NCBI RefSeq assembly: GCF_044466355.1
Contig: NZ_JBITMQ010000003.1
Coordinates: 186,001 to 250,000, forward strand
Source of the DNA: Actinophytocola sp044466355
Lineage (GTDB): Bacteria > Actinomycetota > Actinomycetes > Mycobacteriales > Pseudonocardiaceae
Reading direction: 5' to 3'
Length of the DNA stretch: 64,000 nt
The notes beneath the pieces were generated by a model. The model made no database searches. It saw only the letters and a program-made list of their open reading frames with translations, and had not been told where the DNA came from. Positions 43,425 through 51,822 of the stretch are shown piece by piece. Position 1 is the stretch's first letter. The number at the start of each line of letters is the position of its first letter. Made by a program: the position numbers and the translations under genes.

Positions 43425-44330
43425 ATGACTTCGGTGGTGGCCCGCATCCCAGGTGACCGGCCGGTGTTCTCCGTCGAGTTCATGCCGCCCCGGGACGACG
43501 CGGACGAACTGCGGCTGTGGAACGCCATCCGCTCGTTGGAGGGCCTCGACCCGGCGTTCGTGTCGGTGACCTACGGCGCGGGCGGCTCCAGCCGCGACCG
43601 CACCATCAGGACGACCGGCCGGGTCGTGACCGAGACCACGCTGGTGTCGATGGCCCACCTGACCGCTGTCGACCACTCGGTGGCCGAGCTGCGCAACGTC
43701 ATCGGCTGGTACGCCTCGCTCGGCATCCGCAACGTGCTCGCGCTGCGCGGGGACCCGCCTGGCGACCCCAACGGTGAGTGGGTCAGGCACCCCGAGGGCC
43801 TGGAGTACGCCGAGGAACTGGTGACCCTCGTCCGCTCGCTCGGCGACTTCTGCGTCGGCGTGTCGGCGTTCCCGTACGGCCACCCGCGCTCCGCCGACCT
43901 CGACGAGGACACGAGGTACCTGGTCCGCAAGCTCCGCGCGGGCGCCGACTTCGCCATCGCCCAGCTGTTCTTCGAGGCCGACGACTTCCTGCGGCTGCGT
44001 GACCGGGTCGCTGCGGCGGGCTGCGAGACGCTGCTCCTGCCCGGTGTGATGCCGCTGACCACGCCGAAGATCCTGAGCAAGACCGTGGAGCTGTCCGGCG
44101 CGGACGTGCCCGCGGCGCTCGCCGAGCGCCTCGACCCGCTCGCCGGGGACGCGAAGGCCTTCCGCGAGGAGGGCATGAACGTCACGACGGAGCTGTGCGA
44201 ACGGCTCCTGGCCGAGGGCGTGCCGAGCCTGCACTTCTACACGTTCAACCGGTCGAAGGCGACGAAGGAGATCGTGGTCGACCGCCTCGGCCTGGCCCCG
44301 GGCCGCTCACACCTGCGCTCGGTCGGCTAG
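43425..44330 (+). CDS. metF: Methylenetetrahydrofolate reductase-like protein
   Basis: 301 aa TIM barrel. FSVEFMPPRDD at the N-terminus, VSVTYGAGGSSRDRT, NVLALRGDPPGD, QLFFEADDF and PGVMPLTT are MetF signatures. It provides 5-methyl-THF for methionine synthesis. It corresponds to Rv2172c. ATG 6 nt after TACCCT; the 3' end overlaps the convergent lppM by 4 nt. Confidence 0.92.
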   Translation: MTSVVARIPGDRPVFSVEFMPPRDDADELRLWNAIRSLEGLDPAFVSVTYGAGGSSRDRTIRTTGRVVTETTLVSMAHLTAVDHSVAELRNVIGWYASLGIRNVLALRGDPPGDPNGEWVRHPEGLEYAEELVTLVRSLGDFCVGVSAFPYGHPRSADLDEDTRYLVRKLRAGADFAIAQLFFEADDFLRLRDRVAAAGCETLLLPGVMPLTTPKILSKTVELSGADVPAALAERLDPLAGDAKAFREEGMNVTTELCERLLAEGVPSLHFYTFNRSKATKEIVVDRLGLAPGRSHLRSVG

Positions 44331-44998
44331 CGCCTGGCCTGGGCGCGTTCCGCGCTCAGGCTGCGGCGGTGTGCGATCAGCGCCAGCAGGGCGGCGATCA
44401 CGGACGCGCCCAGTGCACCGCCGCCGACGATCGTCACCCACTTCGTCAGCGACTCGCCGCGCGTGTCGGAGTACTGCGCGATCGCGTTGAACTCCGTGAT
44501 CGCGGCGGGTTTCGGGGACCAGCTGATCGTGCCTTCGTCCTCGTCGCCGTTGGTCCTGGTGATCGAGCCGGGGAAGGCGACCTTGATCTGGACGTCCGCG
44601 CGGTCCTTGGGCATCTGCGACAGGTCGACCGAACCGGCGAGCGTCACGAGGCCGCCGGCACGGCGCAACGACAGCCGGAACTCGTCGGCCTCGGAGATCG
44701 TGTCCACGAGCGTCTGGACGTCGGCGAAGCGCAGGCCGGAGAACGTCACCTTCTGCCCGACGTAGCCGTCCTGGGCGTACTTCTCCGTCCGCACGCGGTC
44801 CGACAGCTCGGGCGGGATCGTCAGCGGCGGCCCGGTGTCCTGCTCGCTCACCGGCAGCGCGGCGACGACCAGCTCACCCGACACGAGGTCGTCCGGCGAC
44901 ACCGCGATGGCGGCGTGGATGCGCAGGCAGCCGGTCAGGGAGAGCATGAGCATGCCGAGCAGCGCGAGTAGCCCTGTGACTCGAAAGACCCTGCGCAC
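44327..44998 (-). CDS. lppM: LppM-family lipoprotein
   Basis: 223 aa. Lipobox LTGC (GMLMLSLTGC), an extracytoplasmic beta-rich domain (about 25-180), and a C-terminal membrane helix, WVTIVGGGALGASVIAALLA, with a basic tail. The layout matches Rv2171 LppM, a phosphoinositide-binding lipoprotein of mycobacteria. GTG start 6 nt after CAGGAT on the minus strand. Confidence 0.87.
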   Translation of the reverse strand: MRRVFRVTGLLALLGMLMLSLTGCLRIHAAIAVSPDDLVSGELVVAALPVSEQDTGPPLTIPPELSDRVRTEKYAQDGYVGQKVTFSGLRFADVQTLVDTISEADEFRLSLRRAGGLVTLAGSVDLSQMPKDRADVQIKVAFPGSITRTNGDEDEGTISWSPKPAAITEFNAIAQYSDTRGESLTKWVTIVGGGALGASVIAALLALIAHRRSLSAERAQARR

Positions 44999-45075
44999 CG
45001 CGCCATCCTGCCAGTACCCCCGGGTGGGCGCGAAATCCCGTGTGCGTGCACGCGCCGGTCGGTACCGTGCGCGCC

Positions 45076-46728
45076 ATGACCGTGCAGCGCATCAGCGACC
45101 AGTACGTCGACGACTACGTGCGGCTTCTGCCGACGGTGGCCACCGAACTGGGCATCCCCGGCCACGACGACCGGTGGCCGGACCTGTCACCCGACGGGAA
45201 CGCCGCGGTCACCGACCTGCAGCGGCGCGCACTCGCCGACGTGGCCGCCGTCGAACCGGCGGACGGCGCGGAACGCGTGGCGAAGGCGGTGTTCGCCGAG
45301 CGGCTCGGCGTCGAGGTCGAGACCTACGACGCCGGCCTCGTCGACTCGGACCTGAACGTGCTCGCGAGCCCGCCGCAGACGCTGCGGTCCACGTTCGACC
45401 TGATGCCCGCCGACACCGCCGACGACTGGGCCACCATCGCGACCCGCCTGTCCCGCCTGCCCGCGGCCATGGCCGGCTACCGCGCGAGCCTGCTGCACGC
45501 CGCCGCGAAGGGCCACGTGTCCGCGGCCCGGCAGGTCCGCAAGGTGGCCGACCAGTGCGGGCAGTGGAGCGAGGACTTCTTCACCGGTCTCGTCGCCGCC
45601 GCGAAGGACGTGCCGGACAGCCTGCGTGCCGACCTGAACGCGGGCGCGGAGGCCGCCTCGCGGACCTACGGGGAGCTGGCGGAGTTCCTGCGCACCGAGA
45701 TGCTGCCGAAGGCCCCGGAGAAGGACGCGGTCGGCGAGGACGCCTACAAGCTGCTGTCCCGCCGCTACCTGGGTGCCGCGCTGGACCTGCGCGAGGCCTA
45801 CGCGTGGGGCTGGGACGAGTTCATGCGCCTCGAGGCCGAGATGAAACAGGTCGCGAACCGGATCAGGCCGGGCGCGAACCTCGCCGAGGCCGCCGCCGCG
45901 CTCGACGCCGACCCGCGCTACCAGGTGCGGGGCGTCGAGGCGTTCCGCGAGTGGATGCAGAAGCTGTCCGACCAGGCGCTGTCCGACCTGCGCGGCGTGC
46001 ACTTCGACATCCCCGACGAGATCATGCGGCTCGACTGCAAGATCGCCCCGCCCGGTGGATCGGCGGGCGCGTACTACACCAACCCGAGCGACGACTTCAC
46101 CCGTCCCGGCGCGATGTGGTGGGCCCTGCCGCCCGGCAAGGACTCGTTCACCACGTGGCGCGAGGCCAGCATCGTCTACCACGAGGGCGCGCCGGGCCAC
46201 CACCTGCAGATCGCGACGGCGATGTACCACGCGGAACGGCTGAACAAGTTCCAGCGGATGCTGTCGTGGGTGCCCGCCTACTCGGAGGGCTGGGCGCTGT
46301 ACGCCGAGCGGCTGATGCGCGAGTTCGGCTACCTGTCCGACGACGGCAACCTGTTCGGGATGCTCAACGAGAACATCTTCCGCGCCGCTCGCGTGATCAT
46401 CGACATCGGCATGCACCTGGAGCTGACGATCCCGCCGGGCACCGGCTTCCACGAGGGCGCGACCTGGACCCCGGAGCTGGGCCTGGAGTTCATGCTGACC
46501 AGGACGATCACCGAGCAGGCGACGGTCGTCGACGAGGTGGACCGGTACCTGGGGTGGGGCGGTCAGGCACCCGCGTACAAGCTGGGCGAGCGGTTGTGGC
46601 TGGAGGCCCGCGAGGACGCCAAGGCCCGGTCGGGCGCCGCGTTCGACCTGAAGCACTTCCACATGGAGGCCCTCTACCTGGGGCAGATGGGCATGGACAC
46701 GATGCGAGAGTGCCTGGCCCGCATCTAG
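45076..46728 (+). CDS. DUF885-family metallohydrolase
   Basis: 550 aa. The zinc motif HEGAPGHHLQ (near residue 376) and EGWALYAERLM downstream define DUF885, a mostly helical M32-like peptidase family. No signal peptide, so cytoplasmic. ATG 7 nt after TACCGT. The 3' end overlaps the convergent metallo-beta-lactamase-fold gene by 4 nt. Confidence 0.88.
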   Translation: MTVQRISDQYVDDYVRLLPTVATELGIPGHDDRWPDLSPDGNAAVTDLQRRALADVAAVEPADGAERVAKAVFAERLGVEVETYDAGLVDSDLNVLASPPQTLRSTFDLMPADTADDWATIATRLSRLPAAMAGYRASLLHAAAKGHVSAARQVRKVADQCGQWSEDFFTGLVAAAKDVPDSLRADLNAGAEAASRTYGELAEFLRTEMLPKAPEKDAVGEDAYKLLSRRYLGAALDLREAYAWGWDEFMRLEAEMKQVANRIRPGANLAEAAAALDADPRYQVRGVEAFREWMQKLSDQALSDLRGVHFDIPDEIMRLDCKIAPPGGSAGAYYTNPSDDFTRPGAMWWALPPGKDSFTTWREASIVYHEGAPGHHLQIATAMYHAERLNKFQRMLSWVPAYSEGWALYAERLMREFGYLSDDGNLFGMLNENIFRAARVIIDIGMHLELTIPPGTGFHEGATWTPELGLEFMLTRTITEQATVVDEVDRYLGWGGQAPAYKLGERLWLEAREDAKARSGAAFDLKHFHMEALYLGQMGMDTMRECLARI

Positions 46729-47531
46729 GTCGTCACCTCGGTGAAGGCCCACGGGTCGTGGGCGGAGAACACCCGCACCTCGTCGCCGTGGTCGCGGACC
46801 AGTTCCCGGAGCCGGGCCTGGTTGCCGATCCGCAGCGGCCGGTCGGTCTCGGTGATCTCCTCGAACGCGTCCCACAGCGGGATCTCCCACCGCTGCGGCG
46901 CGATCTGCCCGTCGTAGTAGAACGCGTCCCCGGCGTGCAGCAGCCAGCGGTCGGTGGTCTTCACGGCGACCGCGCAGTGGCCCGGCGTGTGCCCGGCCAA
47001 CGGCACCAGCAGCACGTCCTGCGGCAGCCCGTCCAGGTGTACGGCGTCGAAGCCGAACCACGTCGTGTCGCGCCTGGACGGGTACGTCACCCACCTCGGC
47101 CGGTGTGCCCAGTGCGCCGGGCGGTACCGCAGCGTGTGTTCCGGGTGCGTGCTGGTCGTCGCCATGGCCGCGCGGAACTCGGCGTCATGGACGTGGATCC
47201 GGGCAGCGGGAAAGTCGGGCAGACCGCCGCTGTGGTCGAGGTCGAGGTGGGTGAGCACGATGTCGGTCACGTCCGCCGGGTCGTGGCCCAGCGCGGTGAG
47301 CCGCGCGACCGCGGTCTCGTCCGGGTCGAGCAGTGGCTCCGTGCGGGCCAGGAAGTCCGGGCCGAGCGCGACGTCCGGCTGCCCGATGTCGACCGCGCCG
47401 AACCCGGTCTCCACCAGCACCAGGCCGTGGTCCGCCTCGACCACGAGGCAGTGGCACACGACGCGCGCGGGTTCCCGGCCGTCGGCGGGGATCTCGCGCA
47501 TGGTGCCGCAGTTGAGGTGTGTGACGTTCAT
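46725..47531 (-). CDS. Metallo-beta-lactamase-fold hydrolase
   Basis: 268 aa. HxHxDH appears as THLDLDHSGG, further ligands in PLAGHTPGHCAV and HAGDAFYYDG. The first His of the classic motif is kept and the arrangement resembles quorum-quenching lactonases (AiiA-like THLHxDH); substrate unknown. ATG at 47531 with TTGGAG upstream. Confidence 0.87.
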   Translation of the reverse strand: MNVTHLNCGTMREIPADGREPARVVCHCLVVEADHGLVLVETGFGAVDIGQPDVALGPDFLARTEPLLDPDETAVARLTALGHDPADVTDIVLTHLDLDHSGGLPDFPAARIHVHDAEFRAAMATTSTHPEHTLRYRPAHWAHRPRWVTYPSRRDTTWFGFDAVHLDGLPQDVLLVPLAGHTPGHCAVAVKTTDRWLLHAGDAFYYDGQIAPQRWEIPLWDAFEEITETDRPLRIGNQARLRELVRDHGDEVRVFSAHDPWAFTEVTT

Positions 47532-47692
47532 CCGTGCTCCAAGAAGTCGCAAGAAATGTGGAAACCGCGAAAATCACTCGCTTTGTCAACCGAATGGGGC
47601 AATCCGGTCGCGCGCTAGCCCTGCCGTCGGAGTGATACGCCCCCGTTCGGAGGAAGCGACGGCCCCGGTGCACCGGCCACGACGAGAGAATA

Positions 47693-47730
47693 TGACGACT
47701 GGTCTAGCTAATTCAATAGACCGGTCATCA
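47693..47730. promoter_or_regulatory. Operator-like inverted repeat upstream of the PfkB-like gene
   Basis: TGACGACTGGTCTA (47693-47706) and TAGACCGGTCATCA (47717-47730) are inverted repeats with 12 of 14 matches and a 10-nt AT-rich spacer. It lies 80 nt before the ATG at 47810 in unusually AT-rich DNA (47532-47809, otherwise empty). It could bind a dimeric regulator. Confidence 0.5.
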
Positions 47731-47809
47731 TAGACTTCGAGAAAGTTCGTGCCTTGTGCTTGCGCGACACGAGATAGTGGAGGCAAGTGACACCCCAGTG
47801 GAGGTCGGC

Positions 47810-49273
47810 ATGGCAACCGACGCGGAAGTCATCGGCGTCCGCGGCGTCTTCCTCAAGCTGAGGACTCATGCCGGCCTGACTGCCAGACGTCTGCGCGACA
47901 CGGAAGTGGACACGCGTGTCCTCGCGGACCTGCCCGCGGTGCAGCGCGCGATCCGCGAGTCCGGCGCGCCGGTCGAGCAGGCCGTCGTCGACGCCGTGGC
48001 CGCGGTCGTCGCCGAGCTGGAACCCACCGACCGGCTCATCGCCGACGTGGTGCTCGCGCTCGGCATGCTGGCCGACGAGCTCACCGACCAGCCCGCGCTC
48101 GCCAACCGCCTCTACCGCGCCGACCTCGGCGTGCGGCGGATCGCGCTGTCGGAGGGCTGGCGCACGCTGCACGAGCTGATGGGCGTGGAGAACCCGCCGC
48201 CCGCGCCGACCGTGCGCAGCCTGCGCGGCTCGGTGGAGGAGAAGACGCTCGGCGTGCTGGCCGAGCGCTGCGTCCGCGCCGCGGGCCTGGCGCGCCGCGA
48301 GTCGTCCGAGGAGCCCGGCAACACGGTGCTCGTCGTCGGCGGCGCGGTGATGGACCACATCACGGTCGTCGAGCAGCTGCCGGTCGCGGGCACGTCCGTG
48401 CAGGCCACGTCGTTCCACATGAACCCCGGCGGCAAGGGGCTCAACCTGTCGGTGGCCGGCAGGCGCATGGGCTTCGACATCCGTTTCGCCGCCGCCGTCG
48501 GTGGTGACGCGGCCGCGACCAGGCTTCTCGAGTACATGCGCAGCGAGGACCTGTCCACCGACTTGATCGTTGAAGCACCGGGCGAAGCGACCCCCGTGGC
48601 ACAGGTTATTGTGCTGCCCAACGGAGACGCCGCCACGATCGGCTGGAAGAACGAACTCCGGGTCGCACTCTCCACAAGAGACATGCGAAGCCAGGCGATG
48701 AGCCGTGCGCTGGCCGAGGCCGACGCCGTGCTCGTGACCCTGGAAGCGCCGGTCGATGTCGTGAAGTGGACGTTGGACACCGCACGGAATCTGCCGAGGA
48801 AGCCGCTGGTGCTGTTGCAGGCGTCCCCACCCCTGGACCGTCCACAGCAGATCTACCGGCAGCTCACCGGCGTGGATTACGTCGTGGGTTCCGAATGGGC
48901 GCTAGGCAAGCTGCTGCCCCCCTTCGACGACGACAAGAGCATTGACGAGATCGCTCGTCAGCTGCGCACCATGGGCGTGGCGACGGTCTGTGTCGTGGAG
49001 AACTTCCGCTGCCGCATCAGATCTCGTGAGTTGGAAGCGGACATCGACGCACCATCGGTGCCGCTCACCGACTCCCCGGGGGCTCGCGAAGCCTTCTCCG
49101 CGGCCCTGGTACATCATTTGCTCAGGATCGGCCGCGGTGGCCTCACCCGCGAAAGCCTTGAGTGGGCGAGCGCGGCGATGGCCACGAACCTTTCCATCGA
49201 CATCATCACAGACGCCATGCCCAAGCCCGGCGACGTCGGACGGATCATGGAGTCGGACCAGAGTGTGGGGTAG
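47810..49273 (+). CDS. Helical-domain/PfkB-like fusion protein
   Basis: 487 aa. Residues about 1-160 are a helical domain of unknown function (FLKLRTHAGLTARRLRDTEV). Residues about 180-470 are a ribokinase-like fold: VLVVGGAVMDHITVVEQLP and MNPGGKGLNLSVAGRRMGF. The catalytic DTxGAGD is altered to DSPGAREAF, so the anion hole Gly and catalytic Asp are changed (Asp to Glu), which questions kinase activity. ATG at 47810 has GGAGG 5 nt upstream. It is 5 nt from the GTP cyclohydrolase gene, certainly one operon. Confidence 0.78.
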   Translation: MATDAEVIGVRGVFLKLRTHAGLTARRLRDTEVDTRVLADLPAVQRAIRESGAPVEQAVVDAVAAVVAELEPTDRLIADVVLALGMLADELTDQPALANRLYRADLGVRRIALSEGWRTLHELMGVENPPPAPTVRSLRGSVEEKTLGVLAERCVRAAGLARRESSEEPGNTVLVVGGAVMDHITVVEQLPVAGTSVQATSFHMNPGGKGLNLSVAGRRMGFDIRFAAAVGGDAAATRLLEYMRSEDLSTDLIVEAPGEATPVAQVIVLPNGDAATIGWKNELRVALSTRDMRSQAMSRALAEADAVLVTLEAPVDVVKWTLDTARNLPRKPLVLLQASPPLDRPQQIYRQLTGVDYVVGSEWALGKLLPPFDDDKSIDEIARQLRTMGVATVCVVENFRCRIRSRELEADIDAPSVPLTDSPGAREAFSAALVHHLLRIGRGGLTRESLEWASAAMATNLSIDIITDAMPKPGDVGRIMESDQSVG

Positions 49274-49278
49274 CCCGC

Positions 49279-50058
49279 GTGGGCGATGAAAACCTGACGG
49301 AACATGTGCTGAGGCACGCAGACGGGGACTTCCGCGTCGTCGTGCTCGGCCGGGGTTCCGACCTGCACGGCAACCAGCCGTGCGCCGCGGTGTTCGGCGA
49401 ACCCGAGGACGGGTGTCTCGTTCGGATCCACTCGCGGTGTGTGTATGGCGAGATCTTCGAGTCCGTCGACTGCGACTGCCGGGACCAACTGCGGCAGTCG
49501 ATGGCCATGATGCGCAAAGCGGGCTCCGGTGTGCTCATCTACCTCGATCAGGAGGGCAGAGGCGCCGGGCTGCTCGCGAAGGCTCTCGGGTACCAGCTGA
49601 CCCAACGTGAGGGCCTGGACACGTTTTCCAGCTACCGGGTGCTCGGCCTGCCCGAGGACTCCCGGTCCTATGAGGACGCGGTGGCCATCCTCCGCGGTCT
49701 CGGCCTGCGCCGGGTGCGGCTGCTGACCAACAACCCGGCGAAGGTCGCGGCACTGGCGACCGCGGACTTCCACGTCGACCAGCAACCGTTCCTCGTACCC
49801 GGCCAGAGCGCCGAGGCACGCAGCTACCTGGCGGCCAAGGCCAGGTACGGCCACACCATCTCGATCACCGAGTTGGAGGCCGACGCCGCACGCGAACGCT
49901 GGCGGTGGCTGCACAAGCTGCTGCGGCGGACCAGGCGGCGTCCGCAGACGACGACCCCGGAGCGGGCACCCGCGCTGGTCGTCGAGCTGCCGGTACCCAC
50001 GGTGAACCCCGTGGAGAAGCCGGTGGCGACCGCGCAACCGACCGATCTGGTCAGCTGA
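49279..50058 (+). CDS. GTP cyclohydrolase II-like protein (RibA homologue)
   Basis: 259 aa. Zinc ligands in RIHSRCVYGEIFESVDCDC, catalytic LIYLDQEGRGAGL, DxR in PEDSRSY, and VRLLTNNPAKV all match GTP cyclohydrolase II. A basic and Pro-rich C-terminal tail (about 60 residues) is not part of the enzyme. No ribB, ribD, ribE or ribH is near; its partner is the PfkB-like protein, so a role in a deazapurine/flavin-like small molecule or signal rather than riboflavin is plausible. GTG start. Confidence 0.85.
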   Translation: MGDENLTEHVLRHADGDFRVVVLGRGSDLHGNQPCAAVFGEPEDGCLVRIHSRCVYGEIFESVDCDCRDQLRQSMAMMRKAGSGVLIYLDQEGRGAGLLAKALGYQLTQREGLDTFSSYRVLGLPEDSRSYEDAVAILRGLGLRRVRLLTNNPAKVAALATADFHVDQQPFLVPGQSAEARSYLAAKARYGHTISITELEADAARERWRWLHKLLRRTRRRPQTTTPERAPALVVELPVPTVNPVEKPVATAQPTDLVS

Positions 50059-50065
50059 CACGCGG

Positions 50066-50099
50066 GGGTGGCCGGGGCGGTTCGCCACCCCGGCCACCC
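50066..50099. terminator. Bidirectional hairpin terminator with TTCG loop
   Basis: GGGTGGCCGGGGCGG (50066-50080) pairs with 50085-50099 (14 of 15) around TTCG, between the convergent GTP cyclohydrolase-like and GNAT genes. No U-tract. Confidence 0.75.
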
Positions 50100-50104
50100 G
50101 GCGG

Positions 50105-50668
50105 CTACAGCGGTAGCGTGTGGCCCAGCACGCCGAACGGGCGGGGGTCACCGGTGAACCGGTAGTGGCGCAACACGTCGGTGAAACCCATCCGGTAGTA
50201 CAGCCGCCACGCGCGCGTCGGCCCCTCCGGCGTCGACAGCAGCACCTTCGACGAGCGCACACCGGCCAGCAGCCCGCGCAGCAACTCCTCGCCGACGCCC
50301 CGGCCCTGGCTCGCGGGCGCGACGTGCACCTCGGTCAGCTCGAAGTAGTCGTCGAGCCAGCGGTCCGCCTGCTCGACACCGGCCTGCTCGATGATCCCGC
50401 GGCGCACCTGCTCGTGCCACCACTGGCCCGCCGCGCCCCGGTAGCCGTACGCGATGCCCACCATGCGGTCGTCGGTGTCGAAGGCGCCGACGCAGCGCCA
50501 CTCCGCGCGGAGCATGTGCGCGAGCCACATGGGTGCGCGTTGCTCCGCTGTGCCCATCGGGTAGCGCATCGCCGTGACGTACAGCGACAACGCTTCGTGC
50601 AGGCGGGCGCGCAGCTCGTCGGCGGAGAGGTCGACGAACCGTTCTACGCGTGGCGGGACCGCGGTCAC
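50105..50668 (-). CDS. GNAT-family N-acetyltransferase
   Basis: 187 aa. The acetyl-CoA loop is ASQGRGVGEELLRGLL, preceded by strand LTEVHVAP; the C-terminal WRLYYRMGFTDVLRHYRF is typical of GNAT. Substrate unknown. The GTG start overlaps the stop of the upstream YbaK-like gene (GTGA). Confidence 0.87.
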   Translation of the reverse strand: MTAVPPRVERFVDLSADELRARLHEALSLYVTAMRYPMGTAEQRAPMWLAHMLRAEWRCVGAFDTDDRMVGIAYGYRGAAGQWWHEQVRRGIIEQAGVEQADRWLDDYFELTEVHVAPASQGRGVGEELLRGLLAGVRSSKVLLSTPEGPTRAWRLYYRMGFTDVLRHYRFTGDPRPFGVLGHTLPL

Positions 50669-51186
50669 GACAGGCGATTCTCCTCTCCGTCCGCGACGGC
50701 CGCAGCTGTGCCCCCCGTCATGGTGAGCAGATCGGCGTAGGTCGTCGGGAACACGGACTTCGGGTGGCCTGCGGCCGCCCACACCACCGCATAGCGTGCC
50801 AGGTCCTCGTCCACGACCGTGCGAATCCGGTTCGGGTGGCCCATCGGTGCCACGCCGCCGATCGCCTGACCGGTCTGTTCGCGCACGAACGCCGGGTCGG
50901 CCCTGCCCACCTCGTCCGCGCCGGTCAACCGCGCGAGGACGGCGGTGTCGGCGCGGTGGGCACCGGAGGTCAGCGCGAGCAACGGGCGCACCTCGTCACC
51001 GTGGGTAGCGCGGAAGACGAGGCTGTTGGCGATCGCCCCGACCTCGACGCCGAGCGCCTGTGCGGCGGCCGCCGCGGTGCGCACCTCGTCGTCGAGGATG
51101 CGGATGCCGTCCGCCGCCGCCGACATGCCCGCCTCGCGCAGCGCGGCGGCCAACTTGCTGATCGAGGGGTGGTCCAGAGAGGTCAT
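50665..51186 (-). CDS. YbaK/ProX-family aminoacyl-tRNA deacylase-like protein
   Basis: 173 aa. VGAIANSLVFRATHG, LALTSGAHRADT, and GGVAPMGHPNRIRTVVDEDL with AGHPKSVF are YbaK-type signatures, including the conserved Lys region replaced here by the N-terminal segment. It would clear mischarged tRNA (for example Cys-tRNAPro). ATG at 51186; operon with the GNAT gene. Confidence 0.85.
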   Translation of the reverse strand: MTSLDHPSISKLAAALREAGMSAAADGIRILDDEVRTAAAAAQALGVEVGAIANSLVFRATHGDEVRPLLALTSGAHRADTAVLARLTGADEVGRADPAFVREQTGQAIGGVAPMGHPNRIRTVVDEDLARYAVVWAAAGHPKSVFPTTYADLLTMTGGTAAAVADGEENRLS

Positions 51187-51241
51187 GGGCCTATCTGACC
51201 ACGGATGTGACGTGCCCCGCCGCTGAAATTCCCGGTCGAGG

Positions 51242-51293
51242 TTGAGTCTCCAGGCAGGCGGAGCTAAGCTCGAATTGTTCGAACACCCGTTCG
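51242..51293 (+). promoter_or_regulatory. LexA-controlled promoter of the HEPN operon
   Basis: TTGAGT (51242-51247), 17-nt spacer, TAAGCT (51265-51270), then CGAACACCCGTTCG at 51280-51293, an exact CGAAC-N4-GTTCG SOS box covering the predicted start of transcription. The leader to the GTG at 51406 is about 125 nt. Confidence 0.8.
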
Positions 51294-51405
51294 AACGTCG
51301 GCTCGGTGGCAGGGTGGGGGAAGCGCCTTGCCACCGAGCCCCGCCGGCTTCCCCACGGCACGTCGTCACAGCCAGTGATGACTTCCCGATCCGCGAGGAG
51401 GTCCG

Positions 51406-51822
51406 GTGACCGCGACTCTCGACTTTCCCCATCACCACTCGGCGGCGCCCGAGTCAGCGTACGGCCTGCTCGCCCAGGCCGAGACCGGGCTGTCGGCCGC
51501 GGAACTCGAGCAGGACGCGGCACGGCGGTTCGCGGACGCCTACCTCGCGGCGCTGCGTGCCGCCGCGGCGCTGCTCGCCATGCGCGGGCGCCCGCACCGT
51601 GCCCGTTCGCGCCCGATGAGCGTCTGGACGCTGCTGTCGTCCGTCGCGCCGGAGCTGCGGGAGTGGGCGGCGTTCTTCGCGTCCTGCTCGGCGACGCGCG
51701 CGTCGGTGCAGGCGGGCATCACGCGGGCGGTCAGCGTCCGGTCCGCCGACGACCTCGTGCGGCAGGCGGGGCAGTTCATCGAGCTGGTGTCGCGGCTGGT
51801 CCGCGGCGCTGACGACCGGTGA
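51406..51822 (+). CDS. SAV_6107-family HEPN domain protein
   Basis: 138 aa, all helical. The stretch ARRFADAYLAALRAAAALL and the following SVWTLLSSVAPELREWAAFF fit the SAV_6107-like HEPN family. The RX4-6H RNase motif is not obvious (RGRPHR is the nearest), so it may be a non-nuclease HEPN. GTG start with GAGGAGG 6 nt upstream. The operon promoter carries a LexA box, so it should be induced by DNA damage. Confidence 0.78.
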   Translation: MTATLDFPHHHSAAPESAYGLLAQAETGLSAAELEQDAARRFADAYLAALRAAAALLAMRGRPHRARSRPMSVWTLLSSVAPELREWAAFFASCSATRASVQAGITRAVSVRSADDLVRQAGQFIELVSRLVRGADDR

